From: Bolinopsis microptera
Taxonomy: Eukaryota; Ctenophora; Tentaculata; Lobata; Bolinopsidae
Length of the DNA: 64,000 bases
Direction of reading: 5' to 3'
Assembly: GCF_026151205.1 (NCBI RefSeq)
Contig: NC_087076.1
Span: 11,322,902-11,386,901 of the forward strand
Shown here: positions 39,401-47,100 of the stretch, piece after piece
How positions within the stretch are numbered: the first letter of the stretch is position 1
Layout of the letters: every line of letters starts with the position of its first letter
The notes under the pieces: generated by a model
Databases searched by the model: none
What the model was told of the DNA's origin: nothing
Seen by the model: the letters and a program-made list of their open reading frames with translations, nothing else
Translations under genes and position numbers: made by a program

Positions 39401-41063
39401 TGGCACCTAAGTGTTTTTAACTTACAGGTTATAAAGAACATGTTTAGATATCAGCTTTGCAGCAGCTTTAATGCTCTTTTCCTGCGAATAACATAATTAC
39501 AACGAACAACGAAGGACTTCCCATACAAGTTGGGATCATCGCCATCAACCTTTTAGTTAATGACGATAATCGTCCATCGCCTTACAAATAAGCTCGTTTT
39601 ATAGCATTTTAACTCATTTTTCATCAAATCTCCTACTTCCATAATAATAATTTCCTGAAGATGTAATTTACTTATTTACCGTCATCATGGATGAGCTCAC
39701 AAATGATTCTATGTCCCAGTTTCTGACGCAACTGACGATCAGGTCCACAGAAACATCTTTTGGATAGGTTTGCACAAGATATGTTAGCCCGCTAAGATCT
39801 GCCGACCTAGCACAGAACTTCAGCAGACCAGACACCTTTTTCAAATACTCTTTGCTTTCAACAAAGAAATCTCTGTCACTGAAGAGTGATTGGATAAAAT
39901 ACAGAAAAGTTGATCAATTTGATATGTAATCCATAGGTCATACAGACAGATTCAGTATGACGATATCGATACGTCATGTAATATATAAAGTTACAAGGTG
40001 CTGCTGAAATATGATTCTTAAACAACTTATAATTTGATACAAAACTAACAGTGGGAATCTGGCATCATCAAAGTGATCGTTAAAGCGATGTCCCATCATA
40101 TAGTCATCTTCATCCTCCATGATTCCGGATTCTTTTACTTTGTTCCTCATCACATACAGCGGTATCACAAGCTGTGGGCAGTCTTCTTGATGAATAGTTA
40201 ATAACCTTTCCAGCTTCTTTAAAGCAGCCGCGCTGAGAAAAAAAGTCATATTTATCTATTCTTAGAAGAATTTTCCAAGACGATTGAAACATGCTATCTA
40301 AAAAGTTATAACACAACTTTCTTTAAATTATATGATGTTCTAAGAACTCTATAGAACTATAAAATAGTTCACAGTACCGTAGAGAAGCACAATGAAAACA
40401 AAATTACCATATTGGAGGTTCTAAACCATCTTCTACCAGGGGAATGAGCATTTTAGTGCATTCCTTAACAGTTGACACATCCAAAGTGTCTTTCCTATGT
40501 TGTCCTTTAACTCTTCTTGAGAAATTAGGTAGGAGCCAAAGTAACATTAGACGAGATTTCACGTTGCTATGTTTAAATATGGTTCTCGTGAGCCCTTGGA
40601 AGTTCTGAAACGATGAAACTAGCTAATTTCCTCTTTTTATCTTAAGTCGGCATCAACTTTTTTCCACATAATTGATCTATTTTTAACAATAAAATATAAT
40701 CTATTACTTGAAGCATTGTCAGTTTATGCAATATGACCTGAAATGAGCAATTTTAACCAAAATTAACAATGAGCATTATTAGTCTAGGTCAATCTTACTT
40801 CTTTGAACAGATGTTTGACTTCAGGAATGACTACAAGTGTTTCATATACAAAGGAGTCCAACTGGATACATATGTCCAAATTGGAGTGGTTCTGACTTTG
40901 AATAACTTGAAGGAGAGCTAGATACTGATGAAAAAGCTGCGATTCGCTAACATAAGAGAATCTCACAGCCACGTACACTGTCTTGCTTTCTGACAAAATA
41001 AATTGCTGCTAATAAGAGTTGTGTCTGAGTTTAAGAATAGCGGTAATCGTATATTAATCGGTA

Positions 41064-41110
<47 letters not shown>

Positions 41111-44100
41111 TAATATATATCTCTTACAAAGTAACAAGGCAGTAGCAACTACTAACCCGAGAGAAGACGGACATATACACTTCGGCTTATTTGATAGGAG
41201 ATGTTTTGGTTGGCAGCCTTTTTACTACCTGGGGGGTGTCCAACCCCAAAAAACCCAACCCCAAAATGAAAATTGTTTTTTTTGTTATTTTTGGATTTTT
41301 ATTAGAAAAAATGTTAGAATTGATATTATTTACACCTACATTCATTTGAGACCAAGTTATACAGGGTGGCCCAAAAGTGACTACCCACACGCAACCTCTT
41401 AATAACTAACGTAATTCGTCTCCAAATTGCACCAAAATTTCAGAGATTATAGATATGGGTCAAACTTAGATTTCCTGAAAGTTTCGTAAGCCACGCTCAA
41501 TTACAGTGGGCGTGGCGTGACACTCCTTCTTTTTCACTATTGTCTTCATAAAATGGGAACGCTTTGAGCTAAGAACTCTAAATTTTTTGCACACATTTGG
41601 CTTGATAATTTAAAACCTTTCCCAAAGTTTCAAGTTCATTGTTCAAAATTTGGCTGAGTTATGACCATTTAAAAATTCATCGGATACGTGATCCGGGCAC
41701 TCAGTCAGTGATCTCTGCACTCAATCAGTGATCTCGTCACCCAATCTGATCAAGAGTAAGGCGTTAGCGTGTATTAATGAGGTTCATTAGACTTTACCAA
41801 ACATACTGAGGAGATGACGACCTGATCATGATTGATTGGATACCGATAATGACTTTGCTAGACAGGAAAACACCAAATTCTTCGTAAAAGTAAGGTCCTA
41901 GGATTCCACGAGAACTGATGGCGCACCAGATCGTGACCTTTTCAGGAAAATCAGGAATCACGGTCTAAAAGTTGGTGTTTCTTTGTGATCCGATAGGCCC
42001 TGGTTAGAAAGATCTCGCTTTAGGATTCGTTGAAGGGATGTTCTGCTGAGGTCTAAGGTAGGAGCTCGTTTTCGGGTGCCAATTTTAGGTATCCATCACG
42101 TCACAAACAACCATGGTGATGTTTTCTTCAGTCCTCGCAGTTCGTCTTTTGCAGAAAAAGTGAACTTGATCTTGTGATGCATATCAAAGCAGCTTTTCCG
42201 GCAAGGGGATGGTCGGTTGAATTTCATTTGAAATTGTCGTTTAAGCTGAGGGCAGAACTCCCCATTCTCTTTGTTCAGGTAGACAAACAATCGTTGTTCC
42301 GCAGTATAGGGAGGATAGTGAACCATTTTCGATGATTCAATGGATAGTTCATTCCTTTTTATCGATTGTAAGGAACGAACCTGTGACTAGCAGGGCTAAC
42401 AAGCCCTGCAACCAATCAAGCGGTGCATGTGAGCCAAACAGGCCATTAACCAAGTGCAGAGATCACTGACTGAGTGCTCGGATCTCGTATCCGATGAATT
42501 TTGAGATGGTCATAACTCAGCCAAATTTCAAACAATGAACTTGAAACTTTGGGAAAGGTTTTAAATTATCAAGCCAAATGTGTGCAAAAAATGTGGAGTT
42601 CTTAGCTTAAAGCGTTCTCATTTTATGAAGGCAATAGTGAAAAAGAGGCAGTGTCACGCCACGCCCACTGTAATTGGGCGTGGCTTACAAAACTTTCAGG
42701 AAATCTAAGTTTGACCCATATCTATAATCTCTGAAATTTTGGTGCAATTTGAAGACGAATTACGTGAGTTATTAAAAGGTTGCGTGTGGGAAGTCACTTT
42801 TGGGCCACCCTGAATTATATGTTATCCTCCATCATATCATCCTCATTATCAATTATTTAAATGTGTTTCCAGGGGTCGACCGGGATTTTTCTGGGATGAC
42901 TAGTTCAAACACTGCTGAGTATAACTTTTATCTTAAAAGCGGTGTTATTAAATTTCAATTTATTATTATTAACTCCAAAATGAGAATTTGAGGTTTAAAA
43001 AAAAAAAAAAAAATTTGGTAGCTTAAACACAAACTCTAAGCCCAGTGGATAAACCACAAAACTTATGCTCTATTGTGTGAAACAAAGATACTAGATCAAG
43101 ATAACTATCAAGGAGTGTATGCATAGGACATAAAAAGTTTTGGAACGAAGATGACATGCTTATGAAGCGAGCTATCAGTCTAATTGCTAATAAGTTCAAA
43201 AAGATCATGACATTAGGTTGCATCCTAAATAAAACAGTTTAAGCAAATAACATAAAGTTATACTGTCAATTAATCGCTCATGCCATAACTTTTCTTAAAC
43301 AAGCCCACATCCAGAAACACGCCATTTTGCCAGACATTCTGGGAGGACATTTTTTTTGGGAGGAAAAAACGGGAGGAAAAAGAGGAAATTTTTGAAGAAA
43401 TTTTTCGATTGTATAAAAATCAAAGAGGAACATCCTGTCAGTTTTGGAACACAGTGAAACATTTTGAAATTTATCCATTTACAAGACTTGGTTTCTGCCT
43501 TGTGCTCAATATCAACATTGGGGCTGGCCTTCCCCGACTTGAAGGCCATTTCATTACATACATGATATTTGTGTGATCACTGTAACGATTATATATTACA
43601 TTCGATACAAAATTGTTCGTTCAAAATCAAAATCATAGGAAATAGCGTTTCAAATAGACCTCTATAACCAAATTGCTTCCATGGCTTTTATGCCTTTACA
43701 AAATTCAAAATTTTTCGCCTTGCTCCAGTGTTCAAAATTTGCGAGCGAAACGAGCGGGCCACAGAAAAAAGGCAAACTTGCGAGCAAAGCGAGTGGGCCA
43801 CAGAATTTAGAAAAAAACGCATCTGGGAGGAAATATAAAACTTTCTGGATTTGGGTAAACAGGTGAGTTTTTAATAATGTTTTGAACAGATCAACATCAG
43901 AACAAGTCTTAATTTCAATTGGTAGTTGGTTCCAGATTTTCGGAGCAACAGTCTGAAACGCTCTTGGGTGCGATCTTGTAGACCCAACAGGTAGGTGTAA
44001 GGAGGAAGTTCTTCTGCTACTCGAACTAACAAATGTTACTAGATCACACAGATATGCAGGAGCAACACCATTGACTGCTTTGAAAATCAGTAAACATAAC

Positions 44101-47100
44101 TTAAACTCAATCCTCTCCTTCACCTTGAGCCAATGAAGGGATTAAAATGGGTGCTGCTCTTGAGAACGAAAAGGAGATGGAATAGTTTCGTTCAAGTTTT
44201 GGTCTGGAATCTTAAGTTGGTCAACATAATGATATAATATGAGCGTTAAATTTTACAAATCGATTCGGAAAATCGATACTAGGGAAATCGATTAGGGACT
44301 CCTAAGTAAAATTGCTAGGTTATTCCTCAAAATCTGTGTTCTATTTCAAACACAGCTTTCTAATTTGAATAATCAATATTCAGTGACCCCCCTCATTCCG
44401 CCGTCTCAATGCTAATCCGACTTAGGGGCCGGGTCTCCATCAAAATTATCTCGAAATTGACTTAATAAGTGTTTCGGGTAGAGGGGAGTGATATCTATCA
44501 GCTGCTTTTAGTCCCATGGAAGATATTGTTCCTAGCCGAAATTATCGCCGGTCAAAGGTCAGCGCTTATGTGTAATTGTATTGTGTGAGCGATTTTCAAA
44601 TCGAGTCTAAAAATCTACCTTCTCCTACATTTTTTGAGCAATCGCCCTCAAACTTTCAGGATATGTTCTTAGGATCAGTTAAAAGAGAACTATATAGCCA
44701 GAATTTTGAGATAGGTATGTTTTTTCCATGGGACCAAAAGCAGTTGATAGATAACACCTATTTCAAGAGAAGTCAATTTCGAGAGAATTTTGATGAAGAC
44801 CCCACTTAACTTAACAGAGTTATTAGGGGCGTTTTTGGAATACTGACTAACCAATATAAATATTGTTGATCTAAAATTACATATTATATATATATAATAT
44901 GATAATATTAATAACAATTCAAAACCTCTTCTCAATATAAACGCTTACCGTTTTCGATAACAACAAGTCTATTTGCATGCTGGTGAGCATCCGTATGGAA
45001 TTGATTGCGATCTAGATACTCCCACTCGTTTTGCACATTATTAGCGTATAAATATGAGACTGAGTATTTGAGGAACTTGTACAATATTCGAGAATCCTCA
45101 GGAACGTCTTCGATGATGGCTTTAAAGACCTTAGCGTCACTTCCTGGTTTTCCGAGAAATTCTTTGCACCTGATAATATGATTTCTTGATTCATATAATC
45201 TACACTAATAGTATACAACTATATAAAGAACACTTTCATGAATTATTTAATTATTGTCTACCATTTTGGGAAAATACAAATTTCCGGTGTAAAGAGCCAA
45301 AGGGTTATGGCATGAGTTTGGGAATTGGGATATGGTGAGAATGAAGGATTGAAGAACAAGGTTTCTGAGTAATTAAGCATTCTCAACGTTAAGGAGAAAA
45401 TCAATATCATGTTGCATCATGCCCAAAACAGAGCGAAATATGGATTATATTATACTTACTCCACTTGCTTCCAACTTGCGCTTACACTGCCAATAGCATA
45501 AGCTAGAGCTAAGTATTTTTGTGCAACTTTAGCATGGACGATGAAATTAACGTTGATCTTTTTGCTTGTTATTTTGTCCCTGAATTTTGGTTAAGGTTAC
45601 AAGAATAATTCTACTAATTCTACTCTTTTTAATAAACTTTCTGCTAATAATTTGTTAAACTCACGATTTTTATACCAGCCTAACTGACAACATTTAAAAG
45701 ATCAAACCCAATTCTCAAAGAGTAAAATAAGGATTTGTGCAAGTAATTTCTCGATAAAAATTAAAAATAAACATTTACGTTATGGCTTGATATCCTTGTT
45801 TGAATGTGTCTACAATAGTCCCAGTTAATCCTTTTCGTTTTGGCTTAGGTTGTCCACTCAGAGCATCACGATAGCTTATCATTCCAGGAGCTGGTGTACG
45901 TCTGTAAGTTATGATTTCAGTACTGGAGCCTCCAGTAGACTTTTTGGTACTGTACCTGAAATTAAAAACAGTTGAATTAGTTAATAATTATTTGCCTTAA
46001 TTAAAGGCTGCACTGCCTACCAGTATTGATAAGCGGTCATGGTTGTGAAGTTAAGAATGTAAACGCACACGGTATCATCAACCTAATAAGCATAGACAAG
46101 GCGACGGGTAGCAGGAAATATTTCTGGCGAAAAAGATATTAAAGGACCAGTTAACTGAAAAATTTGTAGTCTCCAATTTGGCTAAGATTTAAATCAGCTG
46201 TGACAAACTGGTAAAGAATCGTATCGCCGAAAGAACCAACTCTCTAGCGTACGTGTAACGCGTGTTATTGCAATAATAAGCTGTGGCCTCGTGACGTCAC
46301 GAAGTCCCTCAGTGCGCGCTGGCACAGCGTAATACGTTGCAAATGTTTATCGTTGTCATTAAAACACGTGTAACTCACTCAAATTTTAGAATTATGACTA
46401 TTACCCTAGTTCTCCAAAATCCTTATAGTTTTGGCTATCATCCTAACTAAAGGAATAGCTGATTAGATGTACAGTGCTCACGTCATGATTTTAAACAGTG
46501 ATATAGGTTCTTGAACAGTGGCGGGTGAATGTACGGTTAGAAAGTTTCTGATATTACAGTTCTTATGTCATATGTGATAATTTTGGATTGTTTTCATTGC
46601 TTAATTACACAAGCAGGGAGACTGTACCGATTATTTTTCCCCAGTCCATGAAACTCTAACGAATTTAGAAAGGATCTAGATAAGTAGGAGTTTGTTCAAT
46701 TCCGAGAGCAATTATATTTATAGCATAGCGAAATTTCTAACTTTAAATCGTATGTGTCAGCCAGTACAGGAGACAAGAAGTCTGGCTACTTTACGGCCGT
46801 TCCTCTGGGACCATTAGTAGAAGTAGCTTCTATCAGAACAGTGCCGTGGGAACAGAATTCCCGCCAAAATATCCGGTCTACCAAATAGTAATAGTGATGG
46901 GAGTGTACGGTGTGCGATGTGTTTTGAATTAGACTTACGGCTTACCTAGTTGTTATCCTAATTGCATTATCATCGGTACATAACATAAATAAACTACTGG
47001 TTAGTTTAAATACCAAGTGCAAACGTGTTCAGTCAATCGACCTACTGAACAACTATAGAATTTCCAAGACCCTATTATTCTTTGGCCACATATTACGGCA

